Assembly (NCBI GenBank): GCA_035610365.1
Contig: CM069435.1
Span: 65,159,389 to 65,223,388 of the forward strand
Reading direction: 5' to 3'
From: Aquatica leii
Lineage: Eukaryota > Arthropoda > Insecta > Coleoptera > Lampyridae
Length of the DNA stretch: 64,000 bases
Below are positions 1 through 12,646 of the stretch, piece after piece. The translations under genes and the position numbers were made by a program. Numbering within the stretch: the stretch's first letter is position 1; each line of letters starts with the position of its first letter. The notes under the pieces are model-generated. The model saw only the letters and a list, made by a program, of their open reading frames with translations, did no database searches and was not told where the DNA came from.

Positions 1-2030
1 TTTATTTTTACTTGCAAAAATGTTAATTTCGGCACATAAATCTAATCTACATTTTTTCGCGTTTTTTACACAACCCCTCATTTTCCACATATACGCTCTC
101 TAACAGCTCAAGAGTTGTGCCCTTTTTATGAAGCCAAGATGCACTTTGAGCTTTCTCTTTTATGGAATGTGTTTCTGACGATTGCCATGCTTTAAAAGTA
201 TCGGCTAAAGAAAGAACTGGTAGCCAACACATCACAGTAATATCTCGAATAATCAATAAAACAAAAAAATTTAGCGTTGCGGTTAATGTACTGCTTATTT
301 ACGTTTTTATTAATGCGTTGTAAAATTTTATAGTATATTCCACTGCCACTGCATAGAATCGAAAATAATTTTGACATATACTGTACTTATTTACCCTCCC
401 TAATAAACATGTCTGTTGACATGACTCATAGTATTATTCCTCTAATATTACATTGTCGTAAATAATAATTTCTTTAACGTACCTATGATGTAGCATGTCC
501 TTTTAAGCGCCAAAATAGCATAAAAATGACTAATCCCACGTTAAAGTTAAATGATCTCAATATTTCCTAATACCTCATTGGGTAACGTATGGAATTCCAA
601 GGTGCCAATTACTGATAACCAAAATTCCCCAACTGTACTTCTGTTTTTAACTAAAAGTGGTAAACTAATCATTGTTTGTTGATTTCTTTTCAAAACTATA
701 ACTAAATTATGTTTTAATTTTTTTGTGTTGTGATAATTTATGAAAATGGTTATCGATTTTTCATAGAAAAAAAGTCCGCATGTTTAGATACTTTTCACCA
801 CAGTTGTAGTCTAAACAGTGGCCACTAAAAACCAGGATGCTCCAGCAACATACAAGTAATTTTGTTAAAAATTGTTTTATTAGAGGCGTTATTAAAGTTA
901 TAGTGAAATTATTTTCGTAATTGTAGTGCTACGATCTGTTTAAATGCAGTGCAGTTAGTTAATGTAAGTATTGGTTTTATGAATTATCTGTAAATGACCC
1001 TTTGGAAAGTGGGATGTTCAGCGGGGTAAAATCCGTAGTTTGCATAAACATACGTTTATTTACATTTTTAAAAACGATTTCTTTATATATGTAATCGTAA
1101 AACGCATGTGTACGTGCCACGACAAAATGCATACGTTCAACGTTTACTGTTAGAATTGTGACCTTTAAATATTCTAAGGTAACAGTTTTTTTTGACTGTT
1201 TACAAGGCGTTCTATGTTTTTCTGTTATTATACTTATTAAGGTAGAATTACTAGATAATATTCATTAAAGAAAAAATAACGTTTTTATACGTAATTAAAT
1301 AGGTCACGTTACATATTATGTTTGTTGTAAACAACTACACAAATTCTGTTACCCCAGCAATGCCCTTATACGTAGTTGTGTCTGTAATATTATTTTTATT
1401 GCTATATTTGTTACATATTCTTGTAATTTAACCGCACAATTATGTTATCAATAATCTGGTTTATACAGGCACCTTGAAATTGATAAGAAGTGCTTAAACC
1501 CATAATTTTTGCCATGTTGCAATACTTTCATAATCGTCAAAATGGGTTCATAAAGTTAGCATGCTCCTTTTAAGCAATTAACCTACTTGTTTGTTGCAAA
1601 GTATTTTTAAAATTGACATCTGTCTCTTTAAATTTCAATAAATCTAAATAAATAAGGTTACAGTCTACAACTGCTTTGCTTTAAATTGTAAATGAAAACA
1701 GCTGTATTCCAGAAATCACTCCAAAGCAGTCGGTTTATTTTAAATAATTGAATATAAATCTTGAATTAAAATTGAAAAATCATAAATTATAAATGAAGTA
1801 TTAGCAATAAAAAAATAACGAATGTTTTTATTAAAAGGTTTGTGATTATTTATTTATCTTCGGTGATTCGAGTGCAAATTTATGTGCATTAATATTTCAA
1901 ACTTCCCAAATCAGTACTCATCTTTTCGCGGTCACTGCTGAAATGTCCCGGGCCAGACGGCCTGAGAATAAGGTGCAACTACGTCGCTTAGAAAACCCCT
2001 TCAAACCGAGCAGATACGATCTTTTTTAAC
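1..2030. other. No recognised gene; AT-rich flank
   Basis: I see no coding region, RNA gene or repeat that I can name. The short open frames are isolated, lack splice context and have no recognisable motif. A GTAAGT donor-like sequence near 964, at the end of a stretch that could be an untranslated first exon, cannot be linked to any coding exon from sequence alone. Confidence 0.4.
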
Positions 2031-2790
2031 AAAAAGAATTAAATGCACCAAAAGGTAAAAAATAGTTATTTAATTTAGTTACAATTAAACGACGAAATTT
2101 TCATTTAACACATCTAATACAACACACTTGACTAATAAATACATTTCAAAATATTTATTTACAAGAAATTACTTTTTGAAGTCGATACCATGTATGGCAT
2201 TCACGTAGGATTAGGGTTAATTCTTATCCTTATTTTGGTAGTTGGAATAGGTTTATGTCGAATGTGTTTGGCACCGATTTCAAAAAGTAATTGATGTAAA
2301 TAAATATTTTGAGATGTGCTTATTACGTGTTAAATGAAAATTTGGTCGTTTAATTAACTAAATTACATCATGATTTTTTTACTTTTTAGTGCATTTCATA
2401 TTTGATGCATTTAATTTTTTTGAAGTCAGTTCTTTTTCTTTTTTCAGTAATGTTTCGTATACAAAATCGGTTTTTCTCTTCTCCAAAGATTTTATCGAAT
2501 TGGTTGGCCAACTTCCGCTTCGACCTCAACAAGCTAGATTAGTTATAATCACTTAAAACCTTGAAAATGTACATCGTTCAAGAGAATTTTATGTCGATGT
2601 ACATTTAAGAGTTTTTCTCGTGGATCTCATGATCAGGACTTGACCAAATTTATGTGGAATCACTTCTAAGCTAGCCTCTTTCTAATAAAGAAGAAGCATC
2701 GAAATCGGTCAACGTGGTAAAGAATTATCGCTGAACATAATTTTAAAAAAAGTCCTTTCTTTGAAGTCGGTTAAAAATTTTAGATTACTA
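2030..2790 (+). repeat. Fold-back dispersed repeat, copy 1
   Basis: The stretch 2035-2430 is a large imperfect palindrome. For example, the arm around 2148-2180 is the reverse complement of the arm around 2275-2312, and outer arms near 2080-2110 pair with 2325-2355. It is followed by a shared non-palindromic 3' part (2440-2790). Both halves are clearly related, in the same order and orientation, to 30.82-31.97 kb. Copy 1 has lost part of the arms and part of the 3' section relative to copy 2. There is no coding capacity. This looks like a non-autonomous transposon (MITE or fold-back type); the superfamily is not determined. Confidence 0.75.
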
Positions 2791-3048
2791 CATAATTCTG
2801 TTACTATTAAACTTTAAAAAAAAATCGCAACCTTTTAATTGTCCTATTATTTTTTATTTGTTCATTTGTATATAGGGTTTTTTCTTTCTTTTTCGCAGAA
2901 TCTTTTTTATAGTACTTACTATTTTTATATTTATAGTATTTATCACAGTGATTACATTTCCGTTCTTCTGGCGTCTTTGCACTGCGGTCTCCAAGGTGCA
3001 TTTTTTCGCCTTTTACTTTTCTATCTATCTATTTTGTTTCGTCTATGA

Positions 3049-3530
3049 AGTCCAGACGCATATTCCAAGGGACTTTAATGAACTCATTATCGGTTAGTTT
3101 TGGTTTGTGTTGCGTTTGGTATGCTTTGCATTTACACAAAAACCGCGGGATAGAGGGTTACTTTGCAGTCCGATTTTATGCATGTTTGTTAGGGCTACAG
3201 TGCTATGTCCTATGAGTTTCTCGATGAGTTTTCTTAACCTTTGTCGGCACATTTATAATACTACAGTTTCAGTGTTTAATTCTGGCTCTGTGAAGAAGAG
3301 TGTTGTGTGTCTTATCCCTGCTGTTCTCGATGTTTTCTTTTTAGCTAATGCGCATGCAATTAAGTTTTATTTTACACCTTGGTTTCTTAGTACTCAGACT
3401 AGCTGCACTTGTTGGGGAACTACCAATGTTTCCAGACTGTTTAGGCATGCCACAATCAGTTGGTATTTATTACTGGCAACCTTAACGCCAGTAGTACTTG
3501 TCACGACAATTTTTTCGTAACTTAATTGCT
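3049..3530 (-). mobile_element. Jockey-like LINE 3' fragment, degraded
   Basis: On the minus strand, the part around 3070-3250 encodes a broken version of the post-reverse-transcriptase tail found at 63758-63994. Shared landmarks are an RQ(R/K)LRKL segment, then MHKIGL and a following Cys/His zinc-knuckle region. Here some cysteines are replaced and stops interrupt the frame. The adjoining 3250-3530 part probably corresponds to an upstream RNase H-like region, but I could not confirm catalytic residues. The long + strand open frame over the same DNA (3107-3520) is a shadow of this element and is not a gene. Confidence 0.6.
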
Positions 3531-3539
3531 AGCGACTAA

Positions 3540-4800
3540 CTCAGTAGATTTGGTGATTGGATCGTAGGTTTCGATGTGCTACATATGAATAAATTTAGAA
3601 TGGTGTCAAAACTGAAAGATTAGGATGGGAGATACCGTTTAAATATATCCAAAACTGAAAGAGAACAATGACGAAACACAGGTTGTAACAACGAAAATAT
3701 TTATTTTATCACAGAAAAAGAAGATAAATTTATATAGGTGCGATCAAACAATAGTTGTCGAAGTAAGTCTCTTTCGATTGGGCAACAGGTCGTACAAAAA
3801 ATTACTTGTCGGCCTAACTTTTACATTCCAAAAGAATAAATTTACATTTGTCAGTTATAACACGAAAATACAAATCTCGATAATAATAATAATATATTAC
3901 AAAGAAAAGAATGTATAGTTAATTGTGACAACAACTTGATATGTGCGTAAAGAATTAAGGTAGGAAATATAATACAATTTAGTTTTTTTGAAAGAATGCA
4001 ACTAGCTAGCAACACCTCAGAATTTGTTGATATATAACAAACACGTACATACGGTGTTAGCACAAGTAAATCTCATACGGTTAATGAGAAAACCAAATGC
4101 GCCGAGTTTATCCCAATTTAATTACGTTATTTCGGTAAGTGGGCCTCCCAATACGGTTAGAATTATATTAATTTAGGGAAGGTTTCGATATCTTCAATCA
4201 ACGTGGCGTCACGTCGTCATAGGAATTTTCCCAATAAACGAAACGAAAAATATCAACCAATGCTTACCCCAGGAAAATTTTCACAGCGCAGCGAAAATAC
4301 TACATTTATTTATACCATGAATGAGTGTGAATAATTAGAAGTAAAAACTTTGCTGGGCATTTACGTTAGAACATGTACGAAGCGTACCACCAAGACCGGA
4401 AAAGTAAGTTTTTTCCTATCGATATCTCGATGTCATTAACGAATTGACAACAATCACTCCCAATGCAGCGGGAAGTGGGCGTTCCGAGAATTAATCTAAT
4501 ACGGTACAAACATCATACCAAAACACCTTTAACATAACATGTTAGACATGATCCATATCGAACCGTTTGCGTATAATCTCAAGTCGATTATGTTTCTAAC
4601 AGAGTGCAGCATAGCAGCAACCTCAGCTTCAAGAGTGAGCGCATATTTAGCGTTTCTGTGGTGGCTGTCTACAAAGATTCCGGCACCGGTGCCGTTGCGA
4701 TTTTTGACCTTTTTTGTTTACTAGATAGTTCTCTTAACTACGCCCGGGTAAATACTTCTTGTCTATTCGTCTTGTGACGGTATTATCACTAATCGTTTGT
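3540..4800. other. No recognised feature
   Basis: AT-rich sequence with no convincing coding frame, splice pattern or repeat that I can name. It may contain further decayed transposon DNA. Confidence 0.35.
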
Positions 4801-4809
4801 TAGATTGTT

Positions 4810-5600
4810 TCTTCACACAACACTTTGTATATACCCGGTTTGTAGCTCTGCAACGTGTATGCTGCTTGTCTTGTTTCCATCCTTACAACGAGACGTAACG
4901 GTGGAAGTGAATGTAGTGCTGTCTTGTCTGATGTGGGCGTAGTTTTCATCGTTCCTGTTATCAGCAGACATGCTAATCTCTATACTTTGCTCATATTGGA
5001 AGCAGTGGGTTCTCTCAACCATAGAAGCGCGCCGTTTGTGATAATGGGTTTTGTACCACAACTGTATAATTATGTGGTTATTCTGGGTTTCAGTCCTCAT
5101 GTGTGACTAAGCATTCTTTTAGTGAGAAAATCAGTCTAGGATAAGTTTCAGGCATTGACTTTCTTTGTCATGGAGGGCATGGTTTCGTACATTGTAAGTA
5201 GTTCCATCGTTTTCGTCGTTTAGTAAACGAAACGATTGATTGGATAGTCTACCCTTTTTTTGCACTATTTTTCGATGGTGCGGTGTTCATTGCATTGTAA
5301 TAAATAGTGTTTGTAATGATGGTGAGATTGTCGGCATATTCTAAAGCGAATACTCCTCCTTCTTCTAGTTCTTATGGTAGACTGTTCAGGACGAGGCACC
5401 ACAGTAAGAGTGACAGTACATCGCCTTGTGGGCACACGCTCACAACATTGACTTCTACAGTGCTACCGTACCAAGTCGCTGTTACTGTCCAATTCCTAAG
5501 CATTGAGTTACTTAATTCAGTTTTCCTCTGAGTTTTCTACTAGTATTGTCAAATGCTCATTCATTATCTATACAAGCACTCAGAGCCGCGTTTACTACAT
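4810..5600 (-). mobile_element. Non-LTR retrotransposon reverse transcriptase fragment
   Basis: Read on the minus strand, 5600 down to about 5300 gives pieces of a Jockey/R1-type reverse transcriptase. They include an AFDN-containing palm motif, then CPQGDVLSLLLWCL (motif B, usually PQGDVLSPLLW), then EYADNL in place of the catalytic YADD. The second aspartate has become asparagine. Lower coordinates (about 5100-4990) hold the thumb-type segment with a broken KPIITNGALLW stretch. Several stops and frameshifts interrupt the frame, so this is a dead fragment. The + strand open frames over it are antisense shadows. Confidence 0.7.
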
Positions 5601-5799
5601 CTGAAATTTGCACATATTTTTGATAACACATTTATTTTATATTTTTTCCAATTGTACCCTCACTTATTACTATGAATCGGTTGAATATGTATTCTTTTTT
5701 ACTTAGTAAATTATGGCATATTTCGTAGACTAGTTTTAGTGCTAAGTTGAAACCAAAGTTGCTAACGTTTTGTTTATCTTTGCAACGGATAACCATGCG

Positions 5800-5945
5800 T
5801 TTAGAAGCAGAGGTAGACGCTTGACACGATGAACAGACGATAGAAAAGGATGTCTACAAACTGGATTCAAGATGTTCAGGACCGATCAAATTCGAAAAGG
5901 TTGAGAGATGTCTATGTCCATCAGTGGGCGAGATAAACGGTTGCA
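5800..5945 (+). mobile_element. LINE C-terminal scrap
   Basis: Plus-strand codons 5853-5930 read TNWIQDVQDRSNSKRLRD followed by a YVHQW segment. This matches the conserved end of RTE-type and related LINE polyproteins, where a W-x4-QDR and a terminal VQQW-like motif follow the DNA-binding tail. Upstream codons carry a broken RGR-like lead-in and stops. It lies opposite in strand to the neighbouring RT fragment, so it is a separate insertion. Confidence 0.55.
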
Positions 5946-6479
5946 TAATTATAATTATTTCGTACTTAGTCTTTACTTGCACCAACGGAAAGTTTACTTG
6001 GGATTTTTAATATTAGAACAAGAATTTTAGAGTTGGTACATTTTAAAGGTTTGAATTTTGCTTTTACTTTTAAACGGATTCTCAAAAAGAACATTATATG
6101 TGCCGTCTTCTTTGCTATATTTCAGAACCCAGATAAAGGTACGTTGTTTTGAACCAAATTGATTACGTGGAAAAAATAATTGAAATCAGAGGAGAAGTCT
6201 TACTTTTAATATTAAACGTGCTTAATCGTAATCTTCAACTTTCTGAGACTATACGTAGACTTACACTCGCAGATTTAAAAGTATCTATATACAAGCTACT
6301 CAAATTTTCATCCACTATTATCAAATTTATAACATACTTCTTACATTTTCAACTCGCATTTTATTTTACGATTAGGAAGTGTAAAATTTGTAATCTTAAG
6401 ATAGCATCTCTTATCGATTGATTTATCGTCCACTTACTATCAATTTCTTAGTAAGTTTTACGATCAAGTTTCTGGTGCT

Positions 6480-7150
6480 GCGATGACTGCTTTTCTATCG
6501 ATTGTTGATTATGGAACTTTTTGAAAGGTGGTTTCAAGTTATCATTCTTAAAAGTTAAAGGCCGGTTTAGATATTTCGATGACGCGTTGGCTGTTTGGTC
6601 TTATATTATCTCAAACATGCTCATCCGGACATATATCCAGATGCTTTGTCTACGATTGGTCCTGCCATTATCTTGCTCAAAAACGTTCTATTGTCAAATC
6701 CTTAGTAAATCGCGTTTTCATAAGTCTGCTGTTGGTAAACATGTCAATATTGACTATACAATCGATTTTGGTAAGTCTTTGGTAATTAAAAAATATTCGT
6801 TTTTTTTAGTAGGAAGAGAACATATAAACATCTAAATAACTTAAATCAAGACAACGCAACGGTTTTGTCTTATTCGCATTTTGGTTTCCTATTGTTTCTG
6901 ATTTATTTTATTGAGCACTCTTTATCTGAATTGCGCTTAACTAACTCGGCGGTTCTTCGTTCATACATTCGTGGACGTGTTTTCAAATGTATCGATTTTT
7001 TAGAGTTTGGAATCTGCCTTGGTTGCCAAGTTAATTTAACTCTTTAAACGTTTTGATGAGATTTTCGGTTATTGAGTAAGTTTATCGAATTTCTTCTTGT
7101 CCTCATGAGTTACGAAAGTGGGGGAACCGTTGGTAACTTCTGTTTTAACA
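6480..7150 (+). mobile_element. Penelope-like element, reverse transcriptase part
   Basis: Codons 6572-6583 encode YFDD, in the context RFRYFDDALAVW. This matches the catalytic R-Y-V-D-D-T-F-x-I-W motif of Penelope-like reverse transcriptases. About 100 bases on, another frame reads LAQKRSIVKSLVNRVF, the conserved H-P-x-x-x-K-R-x-x-V-K-x-L-x-x-R-A stretch of the same family, so there is a frameshift between them. A GAAAGTGGGGGAACCGTTGG string near 7113 resembles GAAAGTGGGCGAAACATTGG near 10612, which follows the endonuclease fragment. The element is broken by several stops and is not functional. Confidence 0.7.
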
Positions 7151-7860
7151 TTGACCTGGTCTAATCCCAAAATGTGTTCTGACTTCTCTTAATCATATCT
7201 ATCATATCCATCATCATAGATGCTGTACCTTCCTTAATTCTATGATTCTGATTTTACAAATCTTGTAAGTTTAGGCTATTTTACTAAAGTGGCGACTTTT
7301 CTTTTATGAAGCCGCTCAATAATAGGTTTTGTTAGTGCACATTTTTTGTTAGAATTATTTTTACTTTGAGCACAAACTATCGTCATTTGCCACATTTAGT
7401 GTACCATCCTTGGTACTCTTAACAATTTTTCCACCCTTGTAATTTAGGAAATATCAGTAGTAGCACTTTCAGATCGGTTCACACATGATTAAATGTTTAC
7501 GAAGATATAATACAACAAATAAAAGAATATATAAAAATTACTGGATGTTTTTGATATTGCTTCTATTTGACTTCTATACAGCTATTCAAACCAAAACCAT
7601 CGACATTGAATCGGGCACAGCATAGCGTACGATACAATTAAATATTGCTAGATTTCAAGTTGGCGAAATTGAAGTTTTATGCGACTTAGTCGATCTATGC
7701 TAACTCAGTCAATTATAGTCGATTTATTTTCAAGAAGATATAGAGTTAAACAATGCGTACTGTTTATGTGTAGTGTACATCAGTATATTTTAGCGCGATT
7801 GGTTGTAATACTTAAGCTATAGTGACGTTGCAATAGTGAGGTCTGTATTAAGTACAATTT
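7150..7860. other. No recognised gene between Penelope and LINE pieces
   Basis: This may be unreadable Penelope linker or flanking host DNA. I found no motif, RNA gene or clear repeat. Confidence 0.35.
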
Positions 7861-10030
7861 TATTTTGCAAAATTGTAATCCTTCCATTCTTTTCTATCTC
7901 TTGTTAAAATTTTTATCTCTTTCTTTGCTTTTTTTTCTTCCATGTTCTTCTATCTGGTCTAGCCATTTTCTTCTTGGTCTTCCTCTTTTTCTGTTTTTGG
8001 TTTCCTTCCTTTCATTATTTTCTTCATCAGACGGTCGTTATTTATTCTTATGACATGTCCGTACCATAGTAGGTTTTTTCTTTAATCCTTTCTAATATTT
8101 CTTTATGTCTTAGTATATGGTTTTGTTGATTTATTTGATCGATCCGTTATTTCTGCGTCTATTTTACCATTATTTGTTAGTATTGTGCCTAGATAGTTGA
8201 ATGTTGATATATTTTTAGACTGTGTTATTTTTATTTCTTTGTTTATATTCTCTATTTGATATTCATTTATTATCCAAAATTTGTTTTGTTGTTGTTTACT
8301 TCTATTTTCTTTTCTTCTATATCTGTTACCCAGATATTTAATAATTCCTGTATTTTCTTTCGTGATTGCGTTATTAGAACTACGTTGTCCGTGTATAAAA
8401 GCTATTTATTGATATGGGTTCTAGCTAGTTGTATCCTACTGTCATTTTTAAGTTTTCTTTTCTCTTGGTTTGTTTTACTATTCTGACCATTATTATCAAG
8501 AATAAAAATGGACTTAGGCTGTCTTCTTGCTTTACTCCTTTTATCATCTTTTTTGATCGTTGCACTGCGATTTGTACTTTCCCTCTTACTGTTTTGAATG
8601 TGCTTTTGATTATTTGGGTAAGTTGTGTCGGCACTTCTAATTCTTCCAGACTATTCCATATTTTTTGTCTGTGCACAGTATCGAACACTGCTTTCAAATC
8701 GATGAATATTAGGTATAGCGCCTTATTCTCTTCTGTTGTTCTTTCTATTAGAGTTTTTAGTATATAAGTGTTGTCACTTTTCCGTTTTCCTGTTCTGAAT
8801 GCCATTTGTTTTTCTTCAAGTTTGTATTCTATATATGGTCTCAGCCTGCCTTTTTTTCAGTATTCTTTGAAATAGTTTTAGGGTGGTTTCGGCGATGCAT
8901 ATCGCTCCATAGCTTTTACAGTTTATTGTCTCGTATTTTTTCTGTATAGGAATTATTAAATTTGTTTCCCAGTCTTTGGAGATTTTCTTCGATTTCCACG
9001 CTTCTTTTAATATTTCATGTAGCCATTCCGTTCCATCTTCCCTTACATATTTAAGCATTTCTGGTGCTATTTCGTCTTCTTCACTCGCTTTTCCTATATT
9101 GATCGGTTTTATAGCTTCCTGTAGTTCTTCCTTTGTTATCTCTGGTTATTCTACTGTGTCATCTCTATCTTCATTTTCTACGTTTAATTCTTCTCTAAAG
9201 TTCTCTGAGTAGAACCCTTCTCAGACTTCCAATATTTTATTATTTCTACTTTAAGTTCCTACCGCTTATTTTGTATTGATTTTAGTCTCTCTTAGTCTTT
9301 TTACTATTGTCCAAAAATTTCTTGTGTCCACCTTGTGTTTGTCATTTATTGCTTGTTCCAGCTTTCCTTTTTTGCTTATTTGATTTCTTGTTTTACCTTG
9401 TTAATTTTTTCTTTATATTTTTCTTTATCTTCTTTGTCTTTTGTTCGAATATACTTCTTCCAAGCTTGTTTCTTTTCTTTCACTATTTCTTTTATCTCTT
9501 CAGTCCACTATGTATCTTGTTGTTTTTAGGTTTTAGTTGATGTTTCTTCTTCCATATACCTCTTCCGCTACTTTTACAGTAACTTCTTTGAATTTTTTCT
9601 ATTTTGTCTCTAGACCTTCCTTCTTTTTTTCATAGTTCGCGAAATTGCTTTTCTTATCTTGGTATTCTTCTTGTCTATCCTGGTTTTTTTAGTTTGTATA
9701 GAGTTATTCTGCTGTATATTCTTTCTTCACTCTTATTTGCTATTTCTTCTAGTTTTGCTATTACTAGTCTATGGTTTGAACCTATTTCCGCCTCTTTTCT
9801 TGTTTCTACGTTCTATACTGTCTCTTAGTCTTTGTGTGAATACTATATAATTTATCAACCTTTTTACGTTACGCTTTTCTGCCACGTAGGTGTACTTATC
9901 TTCCATTTCTGCGTTTTCTATTAACAGATCATTTCTTTGACAGAACTCGATTATTTTATTTCCGTTACGGTTTACTGTTTGCTCTCCATATTTTCCCATG
10001 CCTCTACTTTGGTCGTTCTCGACTCTTATA
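7860..10030 (-). mobile_element. RTE-like LINE, endonuclease to C-terminus, broken
   Basis: Reading down the minus strand gives the LINE domains in the right order. First comes an AP-endonuclease tail (9999-9769: GKYGEQTVNRNGNKIIEFCQ, then a degenerate IDY segment). Next is an N-terminal RT region with APEMLKYV, KKISKDWETNLIIPIQKK and a K-x-Y-G motif (9100-8816). Then the RT palm has GFRTGKRKSDNT-like and FIDLKAVFDTVHR with the first catalytic Asp (8805-8650). A motif-B QEDSLSPFLF follows, then YTDN at the YADD position (near 8395-8380). The C-terminal tail has a GRPRRKWLDQIEEHG motif near 7930-7990. Stops and frameshifts interrupt it and the catalytic YADD is mutated. The + strand T-rich open frames here are antisense shadows. 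Confidence 0.8.
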
Positions 10031-10049
10031 CTATACTTATACTATAATG

Positions 10050-10640
10050 TTTGTTACCGATAGTACGCCTAAAACCGCCTAACAATATAATGCGTGACAT
10101 AATGTTCTTTTTAGACAATGCAATCGGTAGAATCAAACTTGGTAATGCAACCCTGTTTATTTATTTTCCGCTTACATCACGTGTAAATGTTTATGTACAC
10201 TTCTTCTTGAAACTAAATACACTAATATATAAAACCACAAATCGGATAGGGAAACAGGTAAAATTGTTCTCAACGTTCGTGTGATTTAGTCTACATTGGT
10301 CAAACTGGTCGTTTCGTCGTCACACGTATTTCAGATTATGACAGAGCATAGAAATCAATAAACACCCCAATAAACTTCAACCTTTATTTCGACTATAAGG
10401 CAATCAGAGTCGTACTTAAGCAATCGCAACTTGTTCATAAGTGGATTGCCCAACGTTCTTTGTTAGATTATCTCCAAGTTCATGGATTTCTTACTTATCT
10501 TATTGACTTACTTTATAAGTTTATTACCTAGCTTTTTAGAAGTTCTTAGTTAGATTTCGGTTACTTGTGTGAGTTTTTTGATTTTTTTCACTCTCTGATG
10601 AATCACTTTATGAAAGTGGGCGAAACATTGGCAACTTCAG
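10050..10640 (+). mobile_element. Penelope-like element, GIY-YIG endonuclease part
   Basis: Codons 10289-10312 encode VYIGQTGR, the signature of the GIY-YIG endonuclease that sits at the C-terminus of Penelope-like polyproteins. It is followed by an R-I-x-D/E-x-x-x-A stretch and a basic segment. Upstream, 10063-10083 reads RLKPPNN, matching the FKPPNKI-type linker before the endonuclease. A stop lies just before the motif. A GAAAGTGGGCGAAACATTGG string at about 10612 is typical of the region after the coding sequence. With the RT fragment at 6.5 kb on the same strand this may be one element split by the LINE at 7.86-10.03 kb, or two copies. Confidence 0.75.
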
Positions 10641-12638
10641 TTACAACGAAACCGGGAGGACGAAAATGTAAATCTTCAATTGCGATTTATTAAAAATCTT
10701 TTTTTAGAATCTATAACTTTCACAGAAATATCTATACTTAATTTCTCAACGAATTTTAATAATCTTTTTGATTGTCTAATGTATATTGGATTATAATGTT
10801 TACAATTAATTTAATTGTTCTCGATGCATCTTGCAGTCTTTATGGTTTTCTAAAAAACTTAGTAAAACATTGCAGTAATCGTACTATACGAAATGTAATT
10901 AGGGAAAACTGCAGTATTTCTTATAATTATAACAGTTTAATACATAAGTTTAATTTAGTTTTCCAAGTTCTCTATCGAGTTTCGGTGTTTGCATACGATG
11001 CTATTCGTATTATTGAAATACTTCTATTTCTGGTCGCAATTTTATCGTACTCGTTGGAATTTGATTAACCCTGATTATATATAATTTTTGTTGTATGTGC
11101 TGTTGATTCGGTTTCAACACGGTAAAACAAATTCTATAAAAGTTGTAGTATAATTTAAAGCAGAACATAAAAAAAATAAAAAAGGTACTACGAAAACGAG
11201 TAGTAAAATTAAATACTTGAATATATCAGACTGAGAATAAAACAATTATACCAAGGTTAGTTGAAGGATCATTTTAACCCTGTTATTAAAAGTAAAACGT
11301 ATGTTAAATTCTGTTAGTGACGTATATTTAAACTTAATTTATTCAAAAATACGAGACCTTTCCTTAAGCTATCACCGACCGCTATAGACTAGACGGATTT
11401 ACAAGTACTAATTATTTAATATATTCGATAAACTCCACTAAACAGACATCACATAATTTGATGGTTTTGCGATATGTATTTTTTTAGCGAGATCAAAGAC
11501 CATTTTCTGGTTGATAAAGATGTGAGTCGACGGAAATCAGGATGAAATATTGTCATGTATGGGACGGTTTGCGAAAATGTTTGAATAAATTTGACGAAGT
11601 TCGCCAATGAAGTTCTTGCTGTTCTGCACGCAGTGCTTATAAGATCCAAAAAACAGATTCTGCACAGTTGTCTGGGTTTTCTAGTAACTCCAATCTCCAA
11701 GTGTGATACTCTCGGTGATACTATAGAAATGTTGTGGTTTGTTACCAACACGATAGCGTCTTAAAATAAACTACAGAATAGTGGTTAGCACAAAAAAATC
11801 ACAGGTTGTTATTATAGACTGTTATTGATTAAATTTTGTTGAAAGTGGTTAACTATTATGACGTTTAGGTGTTTAATGGGGGTGACACGAAAGGTGATTA
11901 AAATTCTGCGACATCTAAATATAAATTTTATTTTTAGCGTCACGTACTTTTTATACTTGTCGGAGATAACTTTCTTTTTCTATTAATAGTTTTTATAGTA
12001 CTATTCAAGCAACAAATGCTTCGACATTATTTTAATTGCCCATAACAATCGGGATCGGTTTTATTTTTGGTGAACACAGAATTAAGGTTTTATTACAAAT
12101 TTGGTAAAAAAATGTCAACAGTGTCAATTATTATTAATTGTATTGAAATGTTTTTTATATAATTACGTTTATCTTTTGTTACGTTTTGTTGACCAACCAT
12201 TTTTTTTCGACTAGTTGCGTCAAGTTGCATTTTCATTTCACTTTATAGAAGACGGAAATGAAAAAATTGCATTTCTCTTTAGTATTGCTATCATAAATAA
12301 TAGACACTAGAGTTGAATCCGGTATTGTATTGTGATTTTGTTATCAATACTTCCGTTTGATTACACGGCAGAAAGGGCTCGCATGCGTTCACGTGTAGGC
12401 GAAGCACGGTAAAAGCCTTCTTTCAAGCCTAGTAATAAAATATACTATTACAACCGAGTTGAAAACTTTTTAACAAATTTAGTATTTACAGCGTACGATT
12501 TTCAGTGTGATCAACTGTATTTTGCTTATTTTTCTTCCGAATTTTATAAATGTTAATTTTAATTTTTTGGTTTATTACTATTGGGCTTATGACCTCATCG
12601 ACTTTTTTTGTAAATAGAACCCCTTTATTTTTTGGTCA
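10640..12638. other. No recognised feature
   Basis: AT-rich. A minus-strand open frame at 11449-11751 (100 codons) has more GC than its surroundings and may be transposon-derived, but I could not match it to a family. Nothing else is supported. Confidence 0.35.
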
Positions 12639-12646
12639 GAAATAGG
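12639..12646. repeat. Target-site duplication, left
   Basis: GAAATAGG immediately outside the left hAT terminus, identical to the copy at 15489-15496. Confidence 0.9.

Noticed and set aside
3107..3520. 137-codon + strand open frame with a hydrophobic translation
   Set aside because: It lies antisense to the decayed Jockey-like LINE; the minus strand carries the recognisable motifs.
7865..9850. Series of + strand open frames encoding Phe/Leu/Ser-rich, membrane-like peptides
   Set aside because: They are the T-rich complement of the RTE-like LINE read on the minus strand.
11449..11751. Minus-strand 100-codon frame as a gene
   Set aside because: No motif, no partner exons and no recognisable family; possibly old transposon coding.
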